DNA from: Arthrobacter sp. YD4
GTDB taxonomy: Bacteria; Actinomycetota; Actinomycetes; Actinomycetales; Micrococcaceae
Reading direction: 5' to 3'
NCBI RefSeq assembly: GCF_030410515.1
Contig: NZ_JAUHHD010000003.1
Location: 434,001 to 498,000 of the forward strand
Length of the DNA: 64,000 nucleotides
Part shown: positions 24,656 to 32,237 of the stretch, piece after piece
Layout: every line of letters starts with the position of its first letter
How positions within the stretch are numbered: the first letter of the stretch is position 1
Notes under the pieces: model-generated
The model's database searches: none
What the model was told of the DNA's origin: nothing
What the model saw: the letters and a program-made list of their open reading frames with translations, nothing else
Program-made: the position numbers and the translations under genes

Positions 24656-25581
24656 GCGGCGTGGTCCTTCAGGAAGCGGCGGATGAAACCGGCGGCGGGT
24701 TCCGGGGTCTCATAGTGGATCAGGTGTCCGACGCCGGGGATGACGTCCAGGGTGCCGTCGGGAAGGCGGGGGAGCAGTTTGTGCTGGTCCGGCAGGGCGG
24801 CGATCTCGTCCTTCTCCCCGGCGATCAGCAGCACCGGCAGCGTCAGACGCTCGGCGACCTCAGCCACGTTGTTTCCCACCGAGGCCTTGAAGGCCTCCAG
24901 CAGGCTGTCCCGGTCCGCGAAGGCGGAGAAGTAGGCGGTGTGCTGGGCGTGGACGAATTGCCGCAGGCGCTTGTCCCTGGTCTTGGCCATGGTCTCGCTC
25001 ATCACACGCACGATCAGCTGGTTGCGCAGCAGGGCGTTGCCCAGCCGGCGGGGGAGCCGGGCCGCGGCCTCGTAGTAGAGCACCGCGGCCTTGGTCATCA
25101 GCCCCTTCGGGCCCTCCAGGGCCGGCGCCGCGATCGGGTTGATGAGGATCAGTTCGGACACCGCGTCCGGGTGATGGGCGACGAAGTGGCTGGTGATGAT
25201 CGAGCCGAACGAGTGGCCCAGCAGCACCGTGTCCGGTCCCAGCCCCAGGGCGGCCATGAAGTCGGCCACGAACCGCCCGTAGCCCTCCACGCTGTGCGCA
25301 CCGGCGGCAAGGGCACCGGAGACACCGAAGCCCGGCAGGTCGGGCATGACCAGGCGCATCTCGGGGAGCTGGTCCGCCACCCGGAGCAGGCCGTGGTGGT
25401 CGCCGCGAAAGCCGTGGATCACCAGGATGGTGCGGGTGTCCGGGGTCTCCTGCTCGGGTTCATACGTCCAGTACGCCACCCGGGTGCCGTTGAGGTCCAC
25501 GGTGGAGGCGGCGGCGCGGGTCTGCAGGGCGGCGCTGAGGAGCGGTTGCGGGGGAGGGGGTTGGGTCGCCACGTGTTCCAT
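24652..25581 (-). CDS. Alpha/beta-fold hydrolase
   Basis: The 309-residue protein has the oxyanion region ILVIHGFRGDHHG, the nucleophile elbow LLGHSFGSI, the acid in LIAGEKDEIAAL and the catalytic His in GVGHLIHYE. The start at MEHVATQ (25581) is set by where the conserved domain begins; the longer open frame upstream is low-complexity. It is first in a two-gene operon with the glycosyltransferase, so it might act on a lipid or glycolipid, but this is only inference. Confidence 0.88.
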   Translation of the reverse strand: MEHVATQPPPPQPLLSAALQTRAAASTVDLNGTRVAYWTYEPEQETPDTRTILVIHGFRGDHHGLLRVADQLPEMRLVMPDLPGFGVSGALAAGAHSVEGYGRFVADFMAALGLGPDTVLLGHSFGSIITSHFVAHHPDAVSELILINPIAAPALEGPKGLMTKAAVLYYEAAARLPRRLGNALLRNQLIVRVMSETMAKTRDKRLRQFVHAQHTAYFSAFADRDSLLEAFKASVGNNVAEVAERLTLPVLLIAGEKDEIAALPDQHKLLPRLPDGTLDVIPGVGHLIHYETPEPAAGFIRRFLKDHAA

Positions 25582-25625
25582 TCGTTGTGGTGGGGGGCCT
25601 GTGGTGGGGTGCGGGCGGCGGGGCG

Positions 25626-26495
25626 TCAGTTGACGTTGTCCGGGTTGGACCCGGTGCGGAAGCCGCGGTCCAGACCGGCCAGGGCGTCCAGGTCCGCCGT
25701 CGTCAGCTCGAACCCGAAGACGTCGTGGTTTTCGTGGATCCGGGCGTAGGAGCTGGCCTTCGGGATGACCACATTGCCCAGTTGCAGGTGCCACCGGATG
25801 ATGACCTGCGCGGGGGAGCGGCGGTGGGCGGCGGCGATCTCCGTCACCACCGGGTCCTCGAGGACCTGGCCGCGGCCCAGCGGGCTCCAGGCTTCCGTCA
25901 CGATTCCCAGGGAGGAGTGAAGTTCGCGCAGTTCGGCCTGCTGCAGCCACGGGTGCAGCTCGATCTGGTTCACGGCGGGGACCACCTCTGCGTCCTGCAA
26001 CAGCCGGTCAAGGTGCGCCGGCTGGAAGTTGGACACGCCGATCGCGCGGACCCGTCCCTCCCGGTAGAGGGTCTCCAGCGCCCGGTAGCTGTCCGTGTAG
26101 AGACCGCGCCCGGGGCAGGGCCAGTGGATCAGGTAAAGGTCGAGGTACTCGAGGCCCAGCTTGGCCATCGAGGTGTCGAAGGCCCGCAGCGTCGCGTCGT
26201 AGCCCTGGTCGTCATTCCATAGCTTGGTGGTGACGAAGAGGTCCTCACGCGTCAGCCGGGGGTGCCGCTCCCCGGAGCCGCCGGTGGCGCCGTCGAACGC
26301 TGCCAGCGCACCAATAGCCTTGCCGACGCCGGTCTCGTTGCCGTACATCGCGGCGGTGTCGAAGTGCCGGTAGCCGGCCTCCAGTGCCATGGTCACCAGC
26401 CCGGCGGCATCGGCCGGCGGCACCTTATACAGCCCGTAGCCCAGGCGGTCCATCAGCACACCGTTGTTCAGCGTCACCCGCGGCGTCATTCTCAT
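25626..26495 (-). CDS. Aldo/keto reductase
   Basis: NADPH-dependent reductase with a TIM barrel, 289 residues. The catalytic tetrad is visible: Asp and Tyr in HFDTAAMYGNE, Lys in FVTTKLWND and His in YLIHWPCPG. The NADP-binding end has VIPKASSYARIHEN. It resembles AKR5-type 2,5-diketo-gluconate/methylglyoxal reductases; the physiological substrate cannot be fixed from sequence. Confidence 0.93.
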   Translation of the reverse strand: MRMTPRVTLNNGVLMDRLGYGLYKVPPADAAGLVTMALEAGYRHFDTAAMYGNETGVGKAIGALAAFDGATGGSGERHPRLTREDLFVTTKLWNDDQGYDATLRAFDTSMAKLGLEYLDLYLIHWPCPGRGLYTDSYRALETLYREGRVRAIGVSNFQPAHLDRLLQDAEVVPAVNQIELHPWLQQAELRELHSSLGIVTEAWSPLGRGQVLEDPVVTEIAAAHRRSPAQVIIRWHLQLGNVVIPKASSYARIHENHDVFGFELTTADLDALAGLDRGFRTGSNPDNVN

Positions 26496-26543
26496 ATCAA
26501 CGACTCTACCTAGTACCCCGGCCTCTCCGGCGTTCCGTCCGCC

Positions 26544-27506
26544 TTAGCCGAGCCCCTCGGTGCTTACCAGCCGCCGGGCACTGGCCTCGTCCAGGATCAG
26601 GTCCGTGGCGAGGCCCGCGGCCAGGGCGCCGCGCAGTCCGTTGATCTTGGAGGCGCCGGAGACCACGCAGATCCGCCGCCGGACCTGCCGGAGCTGCGCC
26701 AGGTCCGGCCCGGTGGAGCGTTCGTTCAGGGTGATGCCGTCGGAGGAGCCGTCCGCGCGGAAGAACACGGTCGCTACGTCGCCCACGACGTCGGACCCGG
26801 CCAGGACGCTGAGGTCGTCCTCGTCGAGGTAGCCGCCCGCGTAGACGTGGCTGGGGTAGTCGGCGTCGACCGATCCGACACCGAAAATGGCGATGCTCAT
26901 CCGCGCCTGCAGCTGAAGGATGCGCTGCACGCTGCGCTCATTCCACATGGCTTGCTTGGTGGCGGCGTGGTCGAAGAACGCGGGCACCGGGAACTGTTCC
27001 ACGCGCGCGCCGTAGGCGCTGCCGAAGCGGCGCATGATGTCCGAGGCGTAGGTGATGCCGGTGGTCTGCATGTTTCCGGCGCCGTTGAGCTGGACGATGA
27101 TGCTGTCGTGCGTAATCTTTCGGGTCAGGTGTCGGCTGACCGCACTCAGCGTGGATCCCCACGCGACGCCGATGATCGCGTTCGAATCAACCAGCGGGCC
27201 GATGGTCCGCGCGGCCTGCATGGCCACCCGGTCAAGGGTTTCCGCCTCGTTCAGGGTGTCCACCACCGGAACCACGTGGACGTCCACCTTGTATTCGGCC
27301 TTGATCCGGCTGGCGAGCTCGGGGCCGGTGTCCAGCGGGCTGCGGATTTGGATCTGCACCAGGCCCGATTCCCGGGCAGCGGAGAGCAACCGCGAGACGG
27401 TCGAACGCGAGGTCCGCAGCTCCCGTGCGATCGCGTCCATGGTCAGGTCCTGGAGGTAGTACAACTGGGCCGCCCGGAGGGCGTCCGACTGGCGCGTCGG
27501 CGACAT
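26544..27506 (-). CDS. SorC/DeoR-type sugar-binding transcriptional regulator
   Basis: The 320-residue protein has an N-terminal helix-turn-helix (LTMDAIARELRTSRSTVSRL, about residues 21-40) and a SorC-type effector domain that binds phosphorylated sugars (IIGVAWGSTLSAVSR, GVGSVDADYPSHVYAGGYL, GASKINGLRGALAAGLATDL). ATG at 27506 follows GAAGGGAG. It is divergent from glpD-glpF-glpK, so the simplest idea is that it controls glycerol use with a phosphorylated effector such as glycerol-3-phosphate. An inverted repeat in its own leader supports self-regulation. Confidence 0.9.
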   Translation of the reverse strand: MSPTRQSDALRAAQLYYLQDLTMDAIARELRTSRSTVSRLLSAARESGLVQIQIRSPLDTGPELASRIKAEYKVDVHVVPVVDTLNEAETLDRVAMQAARTIGPLVDSNAIIGVAWGSTLSAVSRHLTRKITHDSIIVQLNGAGNMQTTGITYASDIMRRFGSAYGARVEQFPVPAFFDHAATKQAMWNERSVQRILQLQARMSIAIFGVGSVDADYPSHVYAGGYLDEDDLSVLAGSDVVGDVATVFFRADGSSDGITLNERSTGPDLAQLRQVRRRICVVSGASKINGLRGALAAGLATDLILDEASARRLVSTEGLG

Positions 27507-27519
27507 TGCTGCTCCCTTC

Positions 27520-27533
27520 TGCACGTTTGTGCA
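27520..27533. promoter_or_regulatory. Candidate operator of the SorC-type regulator
   Basis: TGCAC and GTGCA form an inverted repeat around a 4-base spacer (GTTT), 14 bases before the regulator's ATG and about 94 bases before glpD. Placed between divergent genes, it could serve both. No second copy was found close to glpD. Confidence 0.45.
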
Positions 27534-27626
27534 TAGTGCTTGACTCCATTTTCCATTACTCCAAAGAATAGTCATGAACGGCGTCGTGCCTGAGGCGCGC
27601 CGCGCAGCGTCAAGCCCCAAGGAGCA

Positions 27627-29393
27627 GTGTTGGGAAACAAGGTCAGTTCCGGTCATCCGGCCCCCGGTCAGCAGCGCACATCGGTGCAGCAATTGCGGGA
27701 CCGTCCGCACGCGCAGGTACTCATCATCGGCGGGGGCATCAACGGAGTCGGGACGTTCCGGGACCTGGCGCTCCAGGGCGTCGACGTCGCTCTCGTCGAG
27801 CGCGGCGACTTCTGCCAGGGGGCCAGCGGCGCCTCCTCGCACATGATCCACGGCGGCATCCGCTACCTAGAAAACGGCGAGTTCCGCCTGGTGCAGGAGT
27901 CCGTGGTCGAACGCAACCGCCTGCTGCGGATCGCCCCGCACTACGTCAAACCGCTGCAGACCACCATCCCGATCTTCAGCACCTTCTCCGGCATCCTCGC
28001 CGCACCGCTGCGGTTCCTGACCCACAAGCAGGGCAAGCACACCGAGCGCGGCGCCTTCCTGATCAAGGCCGGCCTGACCATGTACGACTTCTTCTCCCGA
28101 GACGGCGGCACCGTGCCCAGGCACCAGTTCCGCGGCCGGAAGAACGCATTGGCCGAGCTGCCCCGCCTCCACCCCGGCATCAAGTACGCCGCGACCTACT
28201 TCGACGCCTCCGTGCACAACCCGGAGCGCCTCACCCTGGACGTTCTCCAGGACGGCGAGAAGGCCGGTGAGGCTGGCGGCAACGGCGCCCGCGCCAGCAA
28301 CTACCTCTCCCTGGTCTCGATGGGCACGGCGGCCGACGGCAAGTCCGGTTCCGTGCAGCTCCGTGACGAACTGACCGGCGAGGTCTTCGACTTCACGGCC
28401 GACGTCGTGGTCAACACCACCGGTGCCTGGGTGGACCTCACCAACGAGGCCATGGGCGCCGCGTCGAAATTCATGGGCGGCACCAAGGGCTCGCACATCG
28501 TGCTGGACCACCCGGAACTGCTCGAAGCCTGCCAGGGCCGCGAGATCTTCTTCGAGCACACCGACGGCCGCATCGTGCTGATCTACCCGATGGGTGACCG
28601 CGTCCTGGTCGGCACCACCGACATCGACGCCGACATGGCCGAGGACGCCGTCTGCACCGACGCCGAGATCGACTACTTCTTCGACCTGATCGGCCACGTC
28701 TTCCCGGACCTGCCGGTCAGCCGCGAGCAGATCGTCTACACCTTCTCCGGCGTCCGCCCCCTGCCGCGCCACGACGAAACCCAGCCCGGCTTCGTCAGCC
28801 GCGACTACCGCATCGAACGCCGCGGCGGCAACGGCAGCCCGGTGGTGCTGAGCCTGGTCGGCGGCAAGTGGACCACGTTCCGCGCCCTCGCCGAACACCT
28901 CAGCAACGACGTGCTGGCCGAACTGGGACGCAGCCGCAAGGTCTCCACCGCCAAGATGGCGATCGGCGGCGGCGCCGGCTTCCCCGACTCCGAGGAAGGC
29001 GTGCAGCGCTGGATCAAGGCCCACATGGCCTCCGGCCGCGACGCGGACCGGACCGCCGGCCTGCTCACCCGCTACGGCACCCGCGCCGAGGCAGTCATGG
29101 AGTTCCTCGACGCCGGTGAGGACCGGATGCTGCGCTCCACCCGTGAGCTGAGCGTCCGCGAGCTGGAGTTCATGGCGCGCAACGAGCAGATCGGCCACCT
29201 GATCGACGTGCTGATCCGCCGCACCTCGCTGGCGTTCCGTGGCCTGGTCACCGGCGAACTGCTCAACGAGGTAGCCGATGTCCTGTCCGGCCCGCTGGGC
29301 TGGGACGCCGCCACCCGCAGCGCCGAAATCACCCACGCCCAGGAGGTGCTGGAACGCTTCCACGGCGTCCAGGTCCACAGCCTGGTTGCCTAA
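27627..29393 (+). CDS. glpD: Glycerol-3-phosphate dehydrogenase (FAD, aerobic type)
   Basis: GlpD oxidises glycerol-3-phosphate to dihydroxyacetone phosphate and passes electrons to quinone at the membrane. The 588-residue protein has the FAD-binding LIIGGGINGVGTFRD near residue 32 and the family segment GASGASSHMIHGGIRYLENG, plus a C-terminal DAO_C helical domain. The start is GTG at 27627 or TTG at 27630: AAGGAG ends only 2 bases before the GTG but 5 before the TTG. First of the glpD-glpF-glpK cluster. Confidence 0.96.
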   Translation: MLGNKVSSGHPAPGQQRTSVQQLRDRPHAQVLIIGGGINGVGTFRDLALQGVDVALVERGDFCQGASGASSHMIHGGIRYLENGEFRLVQESVVERNRLLRIAPHYVKPLQTTIPIFSTFSGILAAPLRFLTHKQGKHTERGAFLIKAGLTMYDFFSRDGGTVPRHQFRGRKNALAELPRLHPGIKYAATYFDASVHNPERLTLDVLQDGEKAGEAGGNGARASNYLSLVSMGTAADGKSGSVQLRDELTGEVFDFTADVVVNTTGAWVDLTNEAMGAASKFMGGTKGSHIVLDHPELLEACQGREIFFEHTDGRIVLIYPMGDRVLVGTTDIDADMAEDAVCTDAEIDYFFDLIGHVFPDLPVSREQIVYTFSGVRPLPRHDETQPGFVSRDYRIERRGGNGSPVVLSLVGGKWTTFRALAEHLSNDVLAELGRSRKVSTAKMAIGGGAGFPDSEEGVQRWIKAHMASGRDADRTAGLLTRYGTRAEAVMEFLDAGEDRMLRSTRELSVRELEFMARNEQIGHLIDVLIRRTSLAFRGLVTGELLNEVADVLSGPLGWDAATRSAEITHAQEVLERFHGVQVHSLVA

Positions 29394-29397
29394 CACT

Positions 29398-29432
29398 TGA
29401 GCGGCCGGGGGCACTTTTCCCCCGGCCGCTCA
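29398..29432 (+). terminator. Hairpin between glpD and glpF
   Basis: A perfect 14-bp GC-rich stem (29398-29411 with 29419-29432) closes on CACTTTT, 5 bases after the glpD stop. There is no U tract downstream. It may be a terminator or a 3'-end stabiliser that lowers glpF-glpK expression relative to glpD. Confidence 0.6.
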
Positions 29433-29551
29433 GGCTGCCACCAGGGCCCGACGGGTCCGAAGGCAGTTGCCGGCCGGCACCGTGAAACCGCTGCCGGCCA
29501 CACGTCCCCTCCACCCGCGAGGGACGACAACAGAAAATAGAGGAGTCAAAG

Positions 29552-30304
29552 ATGTCTCTTGGAATAGTTTTCCTGTCCGAAGTATTCGGTACCGCAATGC
29601 TGACCCTGCTGGGTTGCGGCGTTGTGGCCAACGTCGCGCTCAAAGGCACCAAGGGCAACAACGGCGGGTTCCTGATGGTCACCTGGGGCTGGGGCATTGC
29701 CGTCTTCGCCGGTGTCTTCGTGGCCGTCAAGTCCGGCGCGCACCTGAACCCGGCCGTGACCTTCGGACTGCTGCTCAACGGCAAGAAGGAGTACGCGCCC
29801 GGCGTCGCCGTCGACTTCGGCTCAACCCTGACCTACTTCGGCGGCGAACTGCTCGGCGCCTTCCTGGGTGCCGTCGTCATGTGGCTGGCCCACAAGCAGC
29901 ACTTCGACGCCGAACCCGAACCCGCCAGCAAGCTGGGCGTATTCTCCACCGGCCCCGCCATCCGCTCCACCCCGTGGAACCTGATCACCGAGATCATCGG
30001 CACCTTCGTCCTGGTCTTCGTTATCCTGACCTTCGGCGGAACCCCCTCTGGCCTCGGCCCGCTGGCCGTCGCCCTCCTGGTGGTCGGCATCGGTGTCTCC
30101 CTCGGCGGCCCCACCGGCTACGCCATCAACCCCGCCCGTGACCTCGGCCCCCGCATCGCCCACGCGCTGCTCCCGATCAAGGGCAAGGGCTCCTCGGACT
30201 GGAGCTACTCCTGGATCCCGGTCGTGGGTCCGCTGGTCGGCGGCGGCCTCGCCGGCATCGTGGCGGCCATCGTGCCAATCATCGCCACCGCTGCCGCTTC
30301 CTAA
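29552..30304 (+). CDS. glpF: Glycerol facilitator (MIP aquaglyceroporin)
   Basis: This membrane channel lets glycerol diffuse in. The 250-residue protein has six membrane helices and both NPA boxes: HLNPAVTFG (about residue 72) and YAINPARDLGPR (about 190). The Asp after the second NPAR is the mark of glycerol-conducting members as opposed to strict aquaporins. ATG with AGAGGAG upstream. Confidence 0.96.
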   Translation: MSLGIVFLSEVFGTAMLTLLGCGVVANVALKGTKGNNGGFLMVTWGWGIAVFAGVFVAVKSGAHLNPAVTFGLLLNGKKEYAPGVAVDFGSTLTYFGGELLGAFLGAVVMWLAHKQHFDAEPEPASKLGVFSTGPAIRSTPWNLITEIIGTFVLVFVILTFGGTPSGLGPLAVALLVVGIGVSLGGPTGYAINPARDLGPRIAHALLPIKGKGSSDWSYSWIPVVGPLVGGGLAGIVAAIVPIIATAAAS

Positions 30305-30364
30305 CCCGAACACCCCCGTACGCATTACCTTCAACCGCCAGGCAATACAGACAAGGACGTCAAC

Positions 30365-31879
30365 GTGAACCAGTACGTAATCGCCATTGACCAGGGAACC
30401 ACCAGCACCCGCGCCATCGTGTTCGACCACAGCGGCAACATCGTCTCCACCGGCCAGATGGAGCACGAGCAGATCTTCCCGCAGGCCGGCTGGGTGGAAC
30501 ACGACCCCGCGGAGATCTGGAACAACACCCGCGAGGTCATCGCCTCCGCCCTCTCCAAGGCCAACCTGACCCGCCACGACATCGCCGCCGTCGGCATCAC
30601 CAACCAGCGCGAAACCGCCGTCGTCTGGGACAAGACCACCGGCAAGGCGGTCTACAACGCGATCGTCTGGCAGGACACCCGCACCCAGTCGATCGTGGAC
30701 GAGCTCGCCAAGGACGGCGGCCCGGACCGGTTCAAGCAGAAGGTGGGCCTGCCGCTGGCGACCTACTTCTCCGGTACCAAGATCAAGTGGATCCTGGACA
30801 ACGTCGACGGCGCCCGTGCCAAGGCCGAAGCCGGTGACCTGGTCTTCGGCAACACCGACAGCTGGGTGCTCTGGAACCTCACCGGCGGCACCGACGGCGG
30901 CGTGCACGTCACCGACGTCACCAACGCCTCCCGGACCATGTTCATGGACCTCGAGACCCTCTCCTGGGACCAGGAAATCCTGGATGCTTTCGGCGTCCCG
31001 GCGTCCATGATGCCCGCCATCAAGTCCTCCTCCGAGGTCTACGGCACGGTCCACACCTCCCAGCTGCTGCGCGAGGTACCGGTCGCCGGCATCCTGGGCG
31101 ACCAGCAGGCCGCCACGTTCGGCCAGGCGGCGTTCGACGCCGGCGAGGCCAAGAACACCTACGGCACCGGCTGCTTCCTCATCTTCAACACCGGTGAGGA
31201 GATCGTCCACTCCAAGAACGGCCTGCTGACCACCGTGGGCTACAAGCTCGGCGACGCCAAGCCGCACTACGCCCTGGAAGGCTCGATCGCCGTGACCGGT
31301 TCGCTGGTCCAGTGGCTGCGCGACAACCTGGGCATGATCAGCAGCGCCCCCGAGGTCGAGACCCTGGCTGCCGCGGTTGAGGACAACGGCGGGGTCTACA
31401 TCGTCCCGGCGTTCTCCGGCCTCTTTGCTCCGTACTGGCGCTCCGACGCCCGCGGCGCGATCGTCGGCCTGACCCGGTACGTGAACAAGAACCACATCGC
31501 CCGGGCCGCCCTGGAGGCCACCGCCTTCCAGACCCGCGAGGTGCTCGACGCCGTCAACGCCGACTCCGGCGTGCCGCTGAGCGAGCTCAAGGTCGACGGC
31601 GGCATGGTCGCCAACGACGCGCTGATGCAGTTCCAGGCCGACATCCTCGGCGTGCCGGTGATCCGACCGAAGGTCGTCGAGACCACGTCGCTGGGCGCAG
31701 CCTACGCGGCCGGCCTCGCCGTCGGCTTCTGGAAGGACCTGGGCGAGTGCTCGGCCAACTGGTCCGAGGACAAGCGCTGGGAGCCGCAGATGGACGACGC
31801 CGAGCGCGACCGCCAGATGCGCCTCTGGAAGAAGGCCGTCACCAAGTCCATGGACTGGGTCGACGAGGACGTGAAGTAG
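30365..31879 (+). CDS. glpK: Glycerol kinase
   Basis: It traps glycerol as glycerol-3-phosphate using ATP. The 504-residue FGGY kinase begins [18 protein letters not shown] and carries [27 protein letters not shown] and [19 protein letters not shown] start with AAGGACG upstream. Its product is GlpD's substrate, and it is probably the effector or effector precursor for the divergent SorC-type regulator. Confidence 0.97.
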   Translation: MNQYVIAIDQGTTSTRAIVFDHSGNIVSTGQMEHEQIFPQAGWVEHDPAEIWNNTREVIASALSKANLTRHDIAAVGITNQRETAVVWDKTTGKAVYNAIVWQDTRTQSIVDELAKDGGPDRFKQKVGLPLATYFSGTKIKWILDNVDGARAKAEAGDLVFGNTDSWVLWNLTGGTDGGVHVTDVTNASRTMFMDLETLSWDQEILDAFGVPASMMPAIKSSSEVYGTVHTSQLLREVPVAGILGDQQAATFGQAAFDAGEAKNTYGTGCFLIFNTGEEIVHSKNGLLTTVGYKLGDAKPHYALEGSIAVTGSLVQWLRDNLGMISSAPEVETLAAAVEDNGGVYIVPAFSGLFAPYWRSDARGAIVGLTRYVNKNHIARAALEATAFQTREVLDAVNADSGVPLSELKVDGGMVANDALMQFQADILGVPVIRPKVVETTSLGAAYAAGLAVGFWKDLGECSANWSEDKRWEPQMDDAERDRQMRLWKKAVTKSMDWVDEDVK

Positions 31880-31892
31880 CCTTCCGAGCCCC

Positions 31893-31970
31893 AAAAAGGG
31901 GCCGGTGACTCCCGCCCGCCCGCTTCGCGGTGCCCACCACACCATGGCGGGGAGTCACCGGCCCCTTTTT
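31893..31970. terminator. Bidirectional terminator after glpK
   Basis: A perfect 21-bp inverted repeat (31893-31913 with 31950-31970) includes an A5 tail on the left and a T5 tail on the right, so it works on either strand. The 36-base loop is itself GC-rich. It isolates the glp genes from the leuS leader. Confidence 0.88.
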
Positions 31971-32032
31971 GTCTGCCCGTACTTCAGCCGCTCGAATCGA
32001 CGTGGCTCGGGTGGGGCGGGGTGCGGGTGCGC

Positions 32033-32038
32033 TAAAGT
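32033..32038 (+). promoter_or_regulatory. -10 hexamer of the leuS leader transcript
   Basis: TAAAGT ends 6 bases before the ATG of the leader peptide, so the transcript should begin at or next to that ATG and be leaderless. No consensus -35 is visible. Confidence 0.55.
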
Positions 32039-32044
32039 AGTCGT

Positions 32045-32071
32045 ATGCGTGCGATCCTCCTGCTTAGCTAG
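32045..32071 (+). CDS. Leucine leader peptide of leuS (MRAILLLS)
   Basis: An eight-codon open reading frame reads MRAILLLS then TAG, with three consecutive, different Leu codons (CTC CTG CTT). It lies 167 bases before leuS and 43 bases before a terminator hairpin. This is the layout of a ribosome-mediated attenuator: slow decoding of the Leu codons when charged Leu-tRNA is scarce should keep the terminator from forming. It resembles the leuA leader at 58069 in both peptide and flanking sequence. Confidence 0.75.
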   Translation: MRAILLLS

Positions 32072-32113
32072 CCGCCCGGCATCCCGGTTAGACCTTCCGG
32101 ATTGTCGAGCGGC

Positions 32114-32138
32114 AGCCCCTCCGTGTGAGGGGCTTTTG
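32114..32138 (+). terminator. Attenuator terminator before leuS
   Basis: An 8-bp stem (32114-32121 with 32127-32134) closes on CGTGT and is followed by TTTG. It lies between the leader peptide and leuS, with no other gene to terminate. I could not define a single competing antiterminator fold by eye. Confidence 0.7.
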
Positions 32139-32237
32139 TGTGTCCGGGACGAAGTGCGGGCCCGGAGCAGGGGACCGAAGGATCAGGCGCGACCCGTCCT
32201 GATCGGACAAGATCGAAAAGAATAGAAGAGGCCAGCA

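Noticed and set aside
31980..32237. A T-box riboswitch before leuS
   Set aside because: No specifier-loop/antiterminator layout or T-box core sequence is seen; a Leu leader peptide and terminator explain the region better.
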